From contig JADJPJ010000010.1 in assembly GCA_016713325.1 (NCBI GenBank), forward strand, positions 1 through 64,000: a stretch of DNA of 64,000 nt. Reading direction: 5' to 3'. The number at the start of each line of letters is the position of its first letter. The stretch's first letter is position 1. The notes beneath the pieces are model-generated. The model was not told where the DNA came from, searched no databases, and worked only from the letters and a program-made list of their open reading frames with translations. Positions 40,973 to 50,102 of this stretch are shown here, one piece after another. Source of the DNA: Candidatus Flexifilum affinis (GTDB lineage: Bacteria > Chloroflexota > Anaerolineae > Aggregatilineales > Phototrophicaceae). Position numbers and translations under genes: made by a program.

Positions 40973-41250
40973 GACCGAACCTCCCAGGAGGCAAACCCGA
41001 ATAATGGTTTTGCGCTGCAGTGCCGCTGAGAGCAGGAGACTCGTGTCGGAGCGGGTATACTCCGGGCAGGAGTCACGCTGCCTTGACAGCGAGACTTCAG
41101 GTGGGCAGGGGAGGGGTCAGACTCGCCTGCTCACCGCAAAGCGCAGGGTTCGGTCAAGAGGAGTTCGAGGGCGGCCCGCTGAGGAAAGCGAGCTACCTCG
41201 ATGAAGTGCATGAAGGTGAGGACTTCGAGGGAGAGTGGTTCGTTTCCGAT

Positions 41251-41340
41251 CCTTCCGGGGTCACTGCTCGCTCAAACAGCGCTGACGAACCAGTCGTCAG
41301 CGCTGTTTTCTTGCGTGGGCTGGTTCGAATCCTGTTGGGA
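41251..41340. repeat. 90-bp module-end repeat, right end of copy A
   Basis: It contains a perfect 15-bp stem AAACAGCGCTGACGA/TCGTCAGCGCTGTTT with a 5-base loop (41274-41308), then TTCTTGCG, then GGTTCGAATCC, the hallmark of a tRNA T-arm. It is repeated at 20710-20799 and 58333-58422. Confidence 0.75.
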
Positions 41341-41435
41341 CTCCCAGAGGAGATGCACAATGAGATAGATGAAATTCCAGATCATTGATGGACGGAATGC
41401 CTGAAACGGTCAGAGCGACAGCTTGTATCGGATAT

Positions 41436-41460
41436 AGGTTAGATTTGTTGCTACTACAGG
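41436..41460. repeat. Solitary end of the MITE-like element
   Basis: AGGTTAGATTTGTTGCTACT and the following ACAGG match the right inverted repeat of the 7790-7978 element with one base difference in the T run. No second end is visible nearby, so it is a solo terminus or a deleted copy. It sits between module A and dinD. Confidence 0.5.
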
Positions 41461-41492
41461 GCTGTGGTCGAAGCGCAGCCCACATGGTGTGA

Positions 41493-42370
41493 TTACTCGT
41501 CTTCATCTTTCTTGGGCTTCGACTTGGGAGCCGTTAAGCGCTTCTTCTCTGCTCGCTCCAGTTTCTTGATGCTCTCTGCCGTCGGTAGGTCTTCGGGCAT
41601 CGTGCCGCCGAGTTCGGCAATCGCCCGCCGAACGACAACGCCCGCTTCGTAATGCACGGCATTCGCCGCATCCTTGCCCTGCACCTGATCGCGGCGCAGT
41701 TTCTCTTCCGCCTGTGTACTGCGGAAGAGATTCGCCGCGAGTTCGGTTGTCCCCATGTGATCGAGGATGTGTTGGCTTTTCTTGAGTTTCTTGCGTTTGT
41801 GGATGGCTTCTGCCGTCAAACCGTTGTACAACCCACGATAACCGTGATTCTGGAATACCGCGAAGTCTTGTCCAGTAATCACGCCCGCCGTTTTCGCCGC
41901 GGAGGCGAGATCGGTGTTCTGCACCTTGATGCGCTGGCGCAGCAGTAACCGCCGCTGATCCTCAGTGAGTTCTGCCATTGCCGCTGCGTCGGAAACTTCT
42001 GGCGGCGCGTCTGGACAGCGAAGTAGGTCTGACCGAGAGCAACGACTTCTTTAGCAGGGTCGGCGTTTTGCACGACGAGGTAACAGGCATAACGCGAAAG
42101 GTGCAAATCCTCAACTTCGCGCCTGGCATCCGAACCAATAGCAACCATTTTAACCGCTTGGATAAAATGGTCACCGGGGTCGAACCCACTGTTTTCACAC
42201 GCGATCTGCGCTTTGATCAGGACGTTTTTGAATTTTTGCCAGCTCACATATTCCAAGGTTGGCATCAGGTCACGGGCCGACCAAAATTCGACCCCATCGG
42301 CATCAACCTGCCGAATTTGCTCAAAAAGGGATGCGGAAGAATCGGCAGACTGATCGGTTGGACTAGTCAT
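41493..42370 (-). CDS. dinD: DinD-like DNA-damage-inducible protein (one frameshift)
   Basis: About 290 residues. The N-terminal BRO/antirepressor-like domain reads VEFWSARDLMPTLEYVSWQK, ENSGFDPGDHFIQAVKMVAI and DLHLSRYACYLVVQNADPAK with FAVQTRRQ. An indel near 41990 separates it from AELTEDQRRLLLRQRIKVQN and NHGYRGLYNGLTAEAIHKRK plus LDHMGTTELAANLFRSTQAE, the DinD C-terminal half. The start ATG 42370 follows AGAGG. DinD interacts with RecA in E. coli; here the role is inferred. The basic Lys/Glu-rich tail ends at 41493. It lies between module A and the oxidoreductase operon. Confidence 0.85.
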
Positions 42371-42446
42371 GGGAGAACCTCTAGCACTCAAAGGCATTTG
42401 CACCATTATAGTGAGTTATGGTCTCGTACAGAAAACCGTCGTATCT

Positions 42447-43439
42447 TTACAGAGTTGTAGCGGTATTCGCCACATGAATGATGAGATTCCCCTTTTTCTG
42501 ACCGGTCTCAACATACCTGTGCGCCTCGGCTGTTTGCGCCAGTGGATAACGTCTGTCGATAACCGGTTTCAACGTACCAACTTCGATAAGATGGGCGAGA
42601 AATGACAGATCCTCAGCGGTAAGGGGTTCCGTTCCAGCGATGATTAGTTTGCCTGTACGCTCGGTCCACTTCCCACGCAGCATTGATGACAGTCTGGGAT
42701 CGCCATCAGATAGCGACCGGCTGGCTTGAGCGAACGGATGCTTCGCGCAAAAGACCTTGCCGACCACATCAAAAATGACGTCGTAGCGCTGTCCACCTTT
42801 GGCAAAATCCTCACGCGTGTAATCAATGACATGATCTGCGTTCAGTGCGCTCAGCATGTCCAACTTGGCGCTGCTGTCTACGCCAGTGACTTCCGCGCCA
42901 AAATACTTGGCAAGCTGTATCCCATAGGTTCCAATACTTCCACCAGCACCGTTGATCAGTACGCTTTCGCCGGGTTGGATATTCGCGTTTCGCAAAAAGC
43001 GCAGTGCCTCCAGTCCACCCACAGCGACTGTCGCCGCTTCCTCATAGCTCACCCCGGCGGGCTTAATCGCCAAAACGCCGGTATCCGGGTTCTCGGGTAG
43101 GCTCACGTACTCGGCATAGGCGCCGTGCCCAAAACCACCCGTCCCGAAAACGGCATCACCGGGTTTGAACCGTGTCACGCCACTGCCGACTTCCGCCACC
43201 TCTCCGGCAAGTTCTTGGCCTAAAATGCTCTTGCGCGGTCTTCGAAAACCGATCCATGCGCGCATAGGCAGCGACAGCCAGAACGGGAATTTCAGGCGGC
43301 GCATTTCGCAGTCACCCGCCGTGACAGTCGAGGCATAAACCTTGATGAGAATCTCGTTGTCCTTGATCGTCGGTTTCGCGACTTCCTGAAGCTGAAGTCC
43401 ATCAGGCGATCCGTAATGTGTCCAAACAATCGCTTTCAT
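42447..43439 (-). CDS. MDR-superfamily NADPH:quinone oxidoreductase-like protein
   Basis: Intact 330-residue zinc-independent medium-chain oxidoreductase. The GroES-like domain reads MKAIVWTHYGSPDGLQLQEV and NEILIKVYASTVTAGD, then LGQELAGEVAEVGSGVTRFK. The Rossmann motif GESVLINGAGGSIGTYGIQLAK is followed by DHVIDYTREDF and DVIFDVVGK, and the C-terminus is YPLAQTAEAHRYVETGQKKG. No structural-zinc cysteines are present. Its start overlaps the stop of the membrane-protein gene upstream (ATGA), so it belongs to a four-gene overlapping operon (42447-44948). A paralogue lies at 44967-45942. Confidence 0.93.
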   Translation of the reverse strand: MKAIVWTHYGSPDGLQLQEVAKPTIKDNEILIKVYASTVTAGDCEMRRLKFPFWLSLPMRAWIGFRRPRKSILGQELAGEVAEVGSGVTRFKPGDAVFGTGGFGHGAYAEYVSLPENPDTGVLAIKPAGVSYEEAATVAVGGLEALRFLRNANIQPGESVLINGAGGSIGTYGIQLAKYFGAEVTGVDSSAKLDMLSALNADHVIDYTREDFAKGGQRYDVIFDVVGKVFCAKHPFAQASRSLSDGDPRLSSMLRGKWTERTGKLIIAGTEPLTAEDLSFLAHLIEVGTLKPVIDRRYPLAQTAEAHRYVETGQKKGNLIIHVANTATTL

Positions 43440-43971
43440 CCATGTTCTCCGTAATCGACGGTCTTCTGTACTCCGTTCCCCTGTGAATAGACGAATTGCG
43501 CGAGCACGAACGCGGCTTCAAACAGGTTGAGTACGAGCGCGGTGATGTAGAAGGCAGTATTTAGTTCCGGGAAAACATCTAGGACTGCCAGTATCAATGG
43601 GATCTGCATCGGAACTTCGAGAAGCAGCCAGAAGAAGAGTGTCGCCAGCACGCCTGCCTGCGTTCGTGAATTCTCTGACTGCCGGTTTTCACGATTTCGA
43701 AGCGACAGCAGGATCACCGACCAGATGAGCAGCAGAAAGATCAGGCTCGACACCCGCCAGAGGTGCTGCGGCACGATCCCATATCGAGCCAGTCCGACGG
43801 GCATGAGCGCTGCCACCACCACCACAGGGTCCGATGGTCACGACGGCGCGGATCAGCCTGAGATGCGCCGTCTCAATCTCCATTCGGCGCGTCACACTGA
43901 TGAGCGCGCCAAACCCACAAACACCCGGCGATCTCAGCCATCGCTGTAAGCAGTGCCGTATCTTGTTCCAC
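43436..43971 (-). CDS. Small integral membrane protein (frameshifted)
   Basis: About 178 residues, probably four TM helices; the family is not recognised. The GTG start at 43971 follows GGGAGG and reads VEQDTALLTAMAEIAG. After indels near 43915 and 43825 it continues VTRRMEIETAHLRLIRAVVT and VVVVAALMPVGLARYGIVPQ. Two further hydrophobic helices (LIFLLLIWSVILLSL and ALVLNLFEAAFVLAQFVY) follow. It overlaps the oxidoreductase start. The co-translation with an MDR enzyme and other membrane proteins suggests a shared membrane function. Confidence 0.65.
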
Positions 43972-43995
43972 GACTCGCCTCCCGGTGGCTGTTCG

Positions 43996-44502
43996 TTAAA
44001 TCAGACGCCTGAGCACCAGCGCGAACAGCAGACAGCCGATTACATAAGTGAGGTTGATCAACACGCGGGTACGGAAAGGTCGCGTCGTGTAATCAACGCG
44101 AAGCGCTTGCCCCAACAACAAGACGATGCTCATGATAAAGAACCACGGTGTAAACAGCAAAGCGGGCGCATGTCGAACAAGCATGGTTGCAAGGTCATGG
44201 ACTGCGCCTGATATCGTGAAGGTGAAAACGAGCGCCAGCGCCGCCGGCAGCAAGTGCTGGAGCGGCGCATAGACATATCAGGCGTCCTAACGCATACCCC
44301 CAAATTGGATTCCAGTATCGCCAGAACTTCGCAAATGACCCCGCACCCAGCGAGCGTACAAGCATATTTCGTAGGGAATTAGGGGCGCCCAAGGGCACAC
44401 CATTCCGGCGCTGAACGTACTGGGCAAGCGTGACCCCCGTTCGTTTTCGGGTTTACGAGCAGACAAATCTGCGGTTCGCTTCGGCATTTCTGCCTCAATC
44501 AT
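43996..44502 (-). CDS. Short MBOAT-like membrane acyltransferase (frameshifted)
   Basis: About 170 residues. The text SFAKFWRYWNPIWGYALGR, then LPAALALVFTFTISGAVHDL and TPWFFIMSIVLLLGQALR, matches the core of the membrane-bound O-acyltransferase fold, including the catalytic His in SGAVHD. Full MBOAT enzymes are more than twice as long, so this is a minimal member or a fragment. Frame changes lie near 44400 and 44250. The start overlaps the upstream stop (ATGA at 44499-44502), showing it is a real gene in the operon. Confidence 0.6.
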
Positions 44503-44948
44503 TTGACGCGCGGGTAATACACGACTTGCGACGCAAATTTGACGACTTCGGCAAGCAGGAACACCAGCAGCAGCACACTGCCCATTGCAAACGGCGTGAA
44601 TCCGGCGAACGCAGCAAATGTACCTGCCGTCAGCACCAGATAGGCGTTGCGTGACGCCTTCGCCGCGACTGCATTGTCGCGTTCGGTGCGCTTTTCAATC
44701 TGCCCTGCACCGACAAATAGCACAATTTGCAGCGCGACCTCGACGACCACGATCAGCACGACAGTCGTGATGATCAGATTGAGCGCCCCATCAGGCACGG
44801 CTTCGTCCATCGAAAACAAGGGGAGCGCGTTGACGAGATAGTAGATGCCGATGATGAGCACGACGACGAGCGATACGCCCGCGCTCTTTGCGCGAAACGG
44901 TGCGTTAATTTGCTGACTGGTGCTGTGGATGGTATCTGACTGCGACAT
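44499..44948 (-). CDS. Four-helix membrane protein of unknown function
   Basis: Intact 149-residue protein with a polar N-terminus (SQSDTIHSTSQQINAPFRAK) and four predicted TM segments: SLVVVLIIGIYYLVNALPLF, NLIITTVVLIVVVEVALQIV, AYLVLTAGTFAAFAGFTPF and MGSVLLLVFLLAEVVKFASQ. A charged loop IEKRTERDNAVAAKASRN is cytoplasmic. A GGAGAG ribosome site precedes the ATG. I do not recognise the family. It is the first gene of the overlapping operon leading to the MBOAT-like protein and the oxidoreductase. Confidence 0.8.
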   Translation of the reverse strand: MSQSDTIHSTSQQINAPFRAKSAGVSLVVVLIIGIYYLVNALPLFSMDEAVPDGALNLIITTVVLIVVVEVALQIVLFVGAGQIEKRTERDNAVAAKASRNAYLVLTAGTFAAFAGFTPFAMGSVLLLVFLLAEVVKFASQVVYYPRVK

Positions 44949-44966
44949 AGCGACTCTCCTCCGTAT

Positions 44967-45942
44967 TTACACGACGCGGATAACGACGTTTCCCCGTTTG
45001 CGTCCGGTATCGACATAGCGATGTGCCTCGGCAATTTGCTCCAATGGATAACATCGATCAATCACAGGTATGATCGTGCTGACTTCCATCAGTTCTTTAA
45101 GCAGCTTGAGGTCTTTGACTCTTTCGTGGGGTGGCCGCAAACCTGTAGCAGCAATCTTGGCTTTTTTGCTACCGAACACTGAAGTCAACAGAACAGCGCC
45201 CAATATCGCCATATTCATACCAGCTTCAAGAAAGATACCTTCTGACGAGAGTGACTTCCTAGAACGAGAGAAAGTAAGCTTGCCTACTGCATCAAAAATG
45301 ATGTCATATGTCTGACCATTTATCGTGAAGTCTTCGGCGGTATAGTCAATCACATGATCGGCCCCCAGTGATCTTACCAATTCGACATTGGCAGCACTGC
45401 AAACGCCAGTGACTTCTGCACCGTAGTATTTCGCGATTTGTACGGCAGCCGCCCCGACACTACCCGAAGCCCCGTTAATCAATACACTTTGTCCACTTTG
45501 AATTTGTCCCTTATCCCGCAAAAACGGAAGCGCTGTCAAAAAGCCATCTACACTACCTGCCGCCTCCTCGGGTAGGTTAAGTTACTCGGCTTGCTGACAT
45601 TACTTCATCCTGGGGGATACAGAGATACTCAGCATTGGCACCAAAACTCGGGCCAGCAGTGCCAAAGACTTGGTCACCGATCTTGAACGCGGTCACATCC
45701 TTGCCCACAGCAACGACTTCACCTGCCAATTCCTCACCCAGTGTCTGATTTTTTGGCTTTCTGAAGCCAGTGAACAGCCGTGAAATATACGGTTTGCCCT
45801 GACGGAACACAGCTTCGGTTGCCGTGACGGTTGTAGCGTAAATTTTGACCAACACTTCGTTATCTGCTGGGACTGGTTTTTCTACTTCTACCAATTGAAA
45901 GACATCTGGCGATCCATATTGTTTCTGTATAACGGTTTTCAT
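44967..45942 (-). CDS. MDR-superfamily oxidoreductase, second copy (broken in the middle)
   Basis: Paralogue of the oxidoreductase at 42447-43439. The N-terminal GroES-like part (KTVIQKQYGSPDVFQLVEVE; LGEELAGEVVAVGKDVTAFK; FGANAEYLCIP) runs to 45577. It ends in VMSASRVT, with a short loss and a frame change before EEAAGSVDGFLTALPFLRDK. The Rossmann half is intact (GQSVLINGASGSVGAAAVQIA, DHVIDYTAEDF, DIIFDAVGK, YPLEQIAEAHRYVDTGRKRG). It lies 18 bases upstream of the 149-residue membrane protein gene and 54 bases downstream of the 80-residue protein. Confidence 0.8.
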
Positions 45943-45996
45943 ACGTGCATCTCACATTGATTTGCGATAGTTGATCATCATTTGAGTAACTTGGCG

Positions 45997-46239
45997 TTAG
46001 CTATCCTGAACAGGATTGACTGAGATTATTGTCAGACCTAGGTCCCGTACCTTTCTGAGTAACCCGTGCAGCGCTGCCTGATCAATAACCGTCCCCGTGA
46101 TCAGCGATTCGCCATCGTCTTCGGTGATCGACATACCCTCAAACTGACTCGCCAGTTCGCGCCCCAGATGCCCCTTGATGCGAATTTGATAGACCTGCGG
46201 CTCATCCGGGTTGGTTTGTGCATTTCGTTCGTCGCACAT
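45997..46239 (-). CDS. 80-residue conserved small protein
   Basis: Short soluble alpha/beta protein with the pattern VYQIRIKGHLGRELASQFEG, MSITEDDGESLITGTVIDQA and ALHGLLRKVRDLGLTIISVN. I recognise this as a small conserved family with the motif Y-x-I-x-x-x-G, a D-Q-A-A-L-H-G-L-L-x-K-V-R-D-L-G-L-x-L-x-S-V end, and frequent neighbourhood to MDR oxidoreductases; its function is not known. AAAGGACATG gives a good ribosome site. A decayed relative of its 5' end lies at 48528-48612. Confidence 0.85.
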   Translation of the reverse strand: MCDERNAQTNPDEPQVYQIRIKGHLGRELASQFEGMSITEDDGESLITGTVIDQAALHGLLRKVRDLGLTIISVNPVQDS

Positions 46240-46299
46240 GTCCTTTACCTGATTAGAGTCCAGTCACGTAAGTCGGGCGGTGAGTTTTCAAACCGTCGC

Positions 46300-47450
46300 T
46301 CAGTTCTCCGCGCGCAGGAATTGGAGCGCGGGATCCACCACTGTCGGCAGGGCTTGCTCAGGATCAGCAGCATCATTGTTGTGAGAGCAGCACCACGACG
46401 GTATCGGACGCGGGCACATAATTGAGCAGCGTTCGAAAACCGGCAATATAGCCTGCATGCCCCATATCGTCCGCTCCGACCGTGATGCCCAGACCATAGG
46501 AACTGCCGGGGGCGGGCGTCGTCATCGCGTCCAGCGATTCCGGGTCGTCAAACAGCGCCCCACCGAACAGCCCGCGTGCAAAGGTAACGAGGTCTGCTGC
46601 GGTAGAGACCAAGCCGCCCGCCGACCAGCCAACGGATTCATGCAGTTCAGTGAGATCGGTCGTGGTGTCGCCGAAACCCGTATAGCCATGCACCACGTCA
46701 ATCAGCGCGTCTTCGTAGCAATCCAAGAAGGTTGACGTCATGCCGAGCGGCTCATAAATGTGGGTTCGATACGCCTCGGCGAGCGGCATGTCCGTCGCCG
46801 TTTCGATGATCATGCCGAGCAGGGTGTAGTTGGTGTTGCTGTAGTACCACCTTTCCCCCGGCTCAAAATTGGCATCTTGCCCATAAACGTAGCGAGCGAG
46901 CGTGTCGTTGGGGTCGCGTTGGACGCAGTCCAGCGTCATGACGCCTGAATCCTCATCGATGGTCGCCTCAGTGAAGAGATCAGCCCAGTAAGCCTCGTGT
47001 TCGACGATGTTAAACAGACCAGACGTGTGCGTCAGCAGGTGGCGGAGCGTTATCTGGTCGCCATAAGGCAGTTGATCGGCGACGTCCGGCAGCCACTGTG
47101 CCAGCGGATCGTCGAGCGTCAGCACGCCGTCCTCCGCAAGCTGGACGATCACCGTCGCGGTGAACATCTTGGTGATGCTGCCAATCCGAAACGCGCCCTC
47201 CGGCGTCATCGGCGTGTCGTCCGCGAGGTTGGCGAAACCGCTTGCACCCGCGAACTGGTACGCCGGCGCGTCGATCCACACGACCATGCCAGGCGGCAGT
47301 CCGCTCGCGGTCAGTTCGTCCATTTCCGCTTGTATCGCCGCAGCAACGTCCGGCGGGAACGCCTGCGGGCTATCCTGAGCGATGGCGACTGCGCCGGACA
47401 GCAGAGTCGCCAGAATCAGGGGTCAAGATCAAGATGGTGCGAAAACGCAT
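46300..47450 (-). CDS. Secreted serine beta-lactamase/D-Ala carboxypeptidase-fold hydrolase (frameshifted ends)
   Basis: Class-C beta-lactamase-like penicillin-binding fold. The signal peptide is MRFRTILIL...LATLLSGAVAIAQ; one extra C near 47420 disrupts it. The start ATG 47450 follows AAGGAGG. Catalytic motifs are FRIGSITKMFTA (SxxK Ser nucleophile), YYSNTNYTLLG (YxN) and GHAGYIAGFRT (HxG in place of KTG). ITLRHLLTHTSGL is the usual structural block. The last frame change near 46380 adds ALPTVVDPALQFLRAEN. It is probably an exported esterase or peptidase. It is one of a tandem pair with the gene at 47545-48500. Confidence 0.85.
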
Positions 47451-47544
47451 CAGAATCCTCCTTAAGAAAGCCATTGCTGGATAGTTTGCCAAGCGTGTAG
47501 GTGTTGGACTGAAGCTGTCATTAGCATGTAGGCAAAATTACCCC

Positions 47545-48500
47545 TTATCCGCGCACTATTCGGACAATACGGTCAAACACAATATTGGCTATCAATTCCG
47601 TGTCTCCACCTGTAGAGTTCACGAACTGAACAACAACCGTATCCGTGTCTTCGTAGTAGCGGGCGATACTCTGGTAGCCGGGTAACCAGCCGGTATGTTC
47701 GTATTCATAAATCGAGGAGTAAATCGCCTGCTCATCGTCATTGAGCAGCGAGCCATCGTTGAGCGCTCTCAAGAAGATGCCAGCGTCTTAGAATCCACGT
47801 CACGAAGCAAACTATACGTATGGGTTAGTCCAAGGGGCACCAAGATTTCATCGTTAACGTACTCGTGGTGGCTGTAGCCCAAAGCATTGTCGAGAATCTT
47901 GCTGATCAATAGATAGTTCGAATTGGAATAACGATACTGACTGTCAGGTTCAAAATCCGCCGGTTGATCTAAAGCAAACTCGAGATAGGCGTCAAGATCC
48001 GGGAGGGTTTCGAACCACTTCCAGTCAGGATTGTCAACATAATTTGGAATGCCACTGCGATGTTGCAGCAGCATTCTTAGAGTAATTTGATCCGCATTTT
48101 CAATCCGACCAACCAGTTCAGGCAAGTAATCAGCCAGAGTCTCATCCAGCGACAAGCTCCCGTCATTGACCAACATCGCGGCAGCGGCAGCGATGTATAA
48201 CTTGCTGATACTGCCAATCTTGAACAACGCTTGTGGGTCGGCTGGTACCTGCTCCGCTCGATTATTCCAACCAGCAGCGGAAAGCACTGGGGCTTCACCG
48301 GGTTGATCGATATAGACGATGATCCCGTTAAGCCCACGATGAGCGGCATGATCCAGCTCCTCCTGAACCGTGTCAGGTAAGGGCACTACCCATGCCAACA
48401 CGGCGTTCCAGGGTACGAAGATCACGGCGCAAACTACGGCAACGATGGGCATGATGATTCGAAGGATTCGCACGACGCGCGTCTTGTTTAGTTTTTGCAT
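47545..48500 (-). CDS. Second serine beta-lactamase-fold hydrolase (internal deletion)
   Basis: Paralogue of the previous gene, with an N-terminal TM anchor (RILRIIMPIVAVVCAVIFVP). Motifs FKIGSISKLYIAAAAAML (SxxK), DQITLRMLLQHRSGI and YRYSNSNYLLISKILDNALG (YxN) are present. After LVPLGLTHTYSLLRDVDS the frame ends, and a second frame resumes DAGIFLRALNDGSLL and HTGWLPGYQSIARYYEDTDT (HxG). About 50-60 residues that normally separate these blocks are missing. The start ATG 48500 follows GAGGAG. Confidence 0.75.
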
Positions 48501-48527
48501 GACTTTTCTCCTCACTATCCGCGCATC

Positions 48528-48612
48528 CATGCCCACGTTGCCCCTTGACCCGAATTTGAGAGACCTCTGGCTCATCCAGTCTGCTTGATGAGCTTCGGTC
48601 GTCGCGCGTGCC
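48528..48612 (-). pseudogene. Relic of the 80-residue protein gene
   Basis: The reverse strand reads DEPEVSQIRVKGQRG, matching DEPQVYQIRIKGHLG of the gene at 45997-46239. The nucleotide match extends upstream to the start-codon region, where ATG is replaced. Only about 85 bases remain, ahead of the second beta-lactamase-like gene. This suggests the gene pair was duplicated and then decayed. Confidence 0.55.
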
Positions 48613-48667
48613 CTCTGCCTGTTTGAGCCGGGCAGAAGCGAATCCTCTGCCCAGATCTTCGATCGCT

Positions 48668-49915
48668 TTAAGATCCTTGCGCGTCGTAAGTCACGCCGGG
48701 AAAGCTGACTGCTTCCGGCGCAAGCGCGGCTGCCGCAGTTTCATCGTCTTTCAGTTCCGCCAGCAGAAATGCCGTCGTGAAGTGGTTGATCAGGTCATGC
48801 GCCCGATCCATATCCCAGACGGTATCCGAGCAAAACTGGTAGAAGCCGATTTCCGCAAAGAACGGAATCGCGTCACACGTGCTGCCAAAGATCATGTGTT
48901 CGGCATTCTCAAAAGCGACCAGTGCCCTCGTGGAGCTTGAGACATGCTCGTAGGTCGGGAGTGTGCCCCATGTGTAGGGCGATCCGGTGTCGGCGGTACC
49001 GCCAATTGCCATCACGGGTACGGTGATTTCGGCTAATCCGGCGTCGTTGAAGAAGAAGGCATCACCCGCCATCGAGACAACTGCATCCACTCGCGCATCG
49101 CCCCGCGCGGGCCACAAGCCTTCCGGCACCGACTCCAGTCCTGCCAGATCAGCCATCTCGGCGGCATACGGCAAGATCATGTCACACAGCCAGACACTCG
49201 GATCATTTTCGGCGCGTGCGCTGTCGCAGAGGGTTTGAAGACTGTCGAGATCGTAACGCGCACCCGCCAGCGCCAGTGACGTATAGCCACCGAGCGAGTG
49301 TCCAACGACTGCGACGGAATTTGTGTCGATGAGACCTTCGAAAACGCCACCGGTCTGGGCTTGTTCATCGGCGTAATTCAATACCGTAACGATATCCTGT
49401 GGGCGGTCAACGGCGGAGCGCCAGAAATCACTCAAGGTGTCGTCAAGCTGTTCCGGATGCTCCGGCGCGATCACGACAAAACCATGCGATGCCAGATGTT
49501 CTGCGTGCCATGCGTACATGGTACGACCGAGGATGAATCCGTGAGATAAGACCACCACCGGATACGGACCCGTCGACAGGTCATAAGGTGCGTCAATCAG
49601 AGCCCGTCCAAAAACGCTGGCGGTCATCCCCGGCGGCACGTCCATTTTGATGGCATAGGGATAGCTGATTGCTTCGTCCGAACTGCCGTCATTCAATGCG
49701 GGATACCACACGCTCATCTCAAGCGGGGTGTCGCCGTCGATCACCTGATGACGCACGCCGACCGAGAACTGTCCACGTACGCCATATTCGGGCGCGTCGG
49801 GGCGAATGCCGGTACTCATCGTGGGTTCATCCGACTGTGCAGCCACCAGCACGGGCAGCACCGTCAGCGCCATCAATGCGACGAGTGCGAGACTCAATAT
49901 CCTGCGATAGGCCAC
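48668..49915 (-). CDS. Secreted alpha/beta hydrolase, PAF-acetylhydrolase-like
   Basis: Intact 415-residue protein with a signal peptide (AYRRILSLALVALMALTVLP, cleaved after VAAQ). The alpha/beta hydrolase core shows LEMSVWYPALNDG, YPVVVLSHGFILGRTMYAWH (oxyanion HGF), HGFVVIAPEHPEQ and the nucleophile elbow SVAVVGHSLGGYTSLALAG (GHSLG). VPVMAIGGTADTG supplies the acidic residue and FENAEHMIFG the His. This layout resembles platelet-activating-factor acetylhydrolase-type and dienelactone-hydrolase-type enzymes. It is probably an exported esterase or lipase, oriented with the two beta-lactamase-fold genes. Confidence 0.88.
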   Translation of the reverse strand: MAYRRILSLALVALMALTVLPVLVAAQSDEPTMSTGIRPDAPEYGVRGQFSVGVRHQVIDGDTPLEMSVWYPALNDGSSDEAISYPYAIKMDVPPGMTASVFGRALIDAPYDLSTGPYPVVVLSHGFILGRTMYAWHAEHLASHGFVVIAPEHPEQLDDTLSDFWRSAVDRPQDIVTVLNYADEQAQTGGVFEGLIDTNSVAVVGHSLGGYTSLALAGARYDLDSLQTLCDSARAENDPSVWLCDMILPYAAEMADLAGLESVPEGLWPARGDARVDAVVSMAGDAFFFNDAGLAEITVPVMAIGGTADTGSPYTWGTLPTYEHVSSSTRALVAFENAEHMIFGSTCDAIPFFAEIGFYQFCSDTVWDMDRAHDLINHFTTAFLLAELKDDETAAAALAPEAVSFPGVTYDAQGS

Positions 49916-50102
49916 AGCTTCATCCTTTCATCTGCTTGAAGGTATAAGCAGCATATTCGGCATCAGCATGGATTGTGGAGCTACTTAAGTAGGGTTTGGG
50001 AGTAGGGTTTTCGCGCTGTCAGATCGATTGACAATCTGTGCAGCGAGGAGAACGCAGCGATGACCTATGGTCGATTGGTTTGTCTACAAACCAATGCTTA
50101 CC

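Larger units (their letters stand above)
36990..41340. repeat. Module copy A: ParA/ParB/Prim-Pol plasmid-like unit (decaying)
   Basis: A stretch of about 4.35 kb that aligns, gene for gene and through intergenic regions, with 54060-58422. It contains prim-pol (broken), a palindrome, parB (broken) and parA (intact), all on the minus strand, then a shared 370-bp leader ending in the 90-bp repeat. Homology to copy B stops at about 36990 on the left and sharply at 41340 on the right. Confidence 0.8.

Noticed and set aside
39441..41029. Long plus-strand frames opposite parB and parA of copy A (and the same at 56556-58168 in copy B)
   Set aside because: They mirror conserved genes on the other strand, appear in both copies only because the modules are duplicates, and their composition is Arg/His/Gln-rich antisense text.
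41316..41346. Possible complete tRNA gene at the GGTTCGAATCC site
   Set aside because: The T-arm and a CCCA-like end can be drawn, but no matching 5' acceptor strand, D-arm or anticodon arm precedes it; the T stem also has a mismatch.
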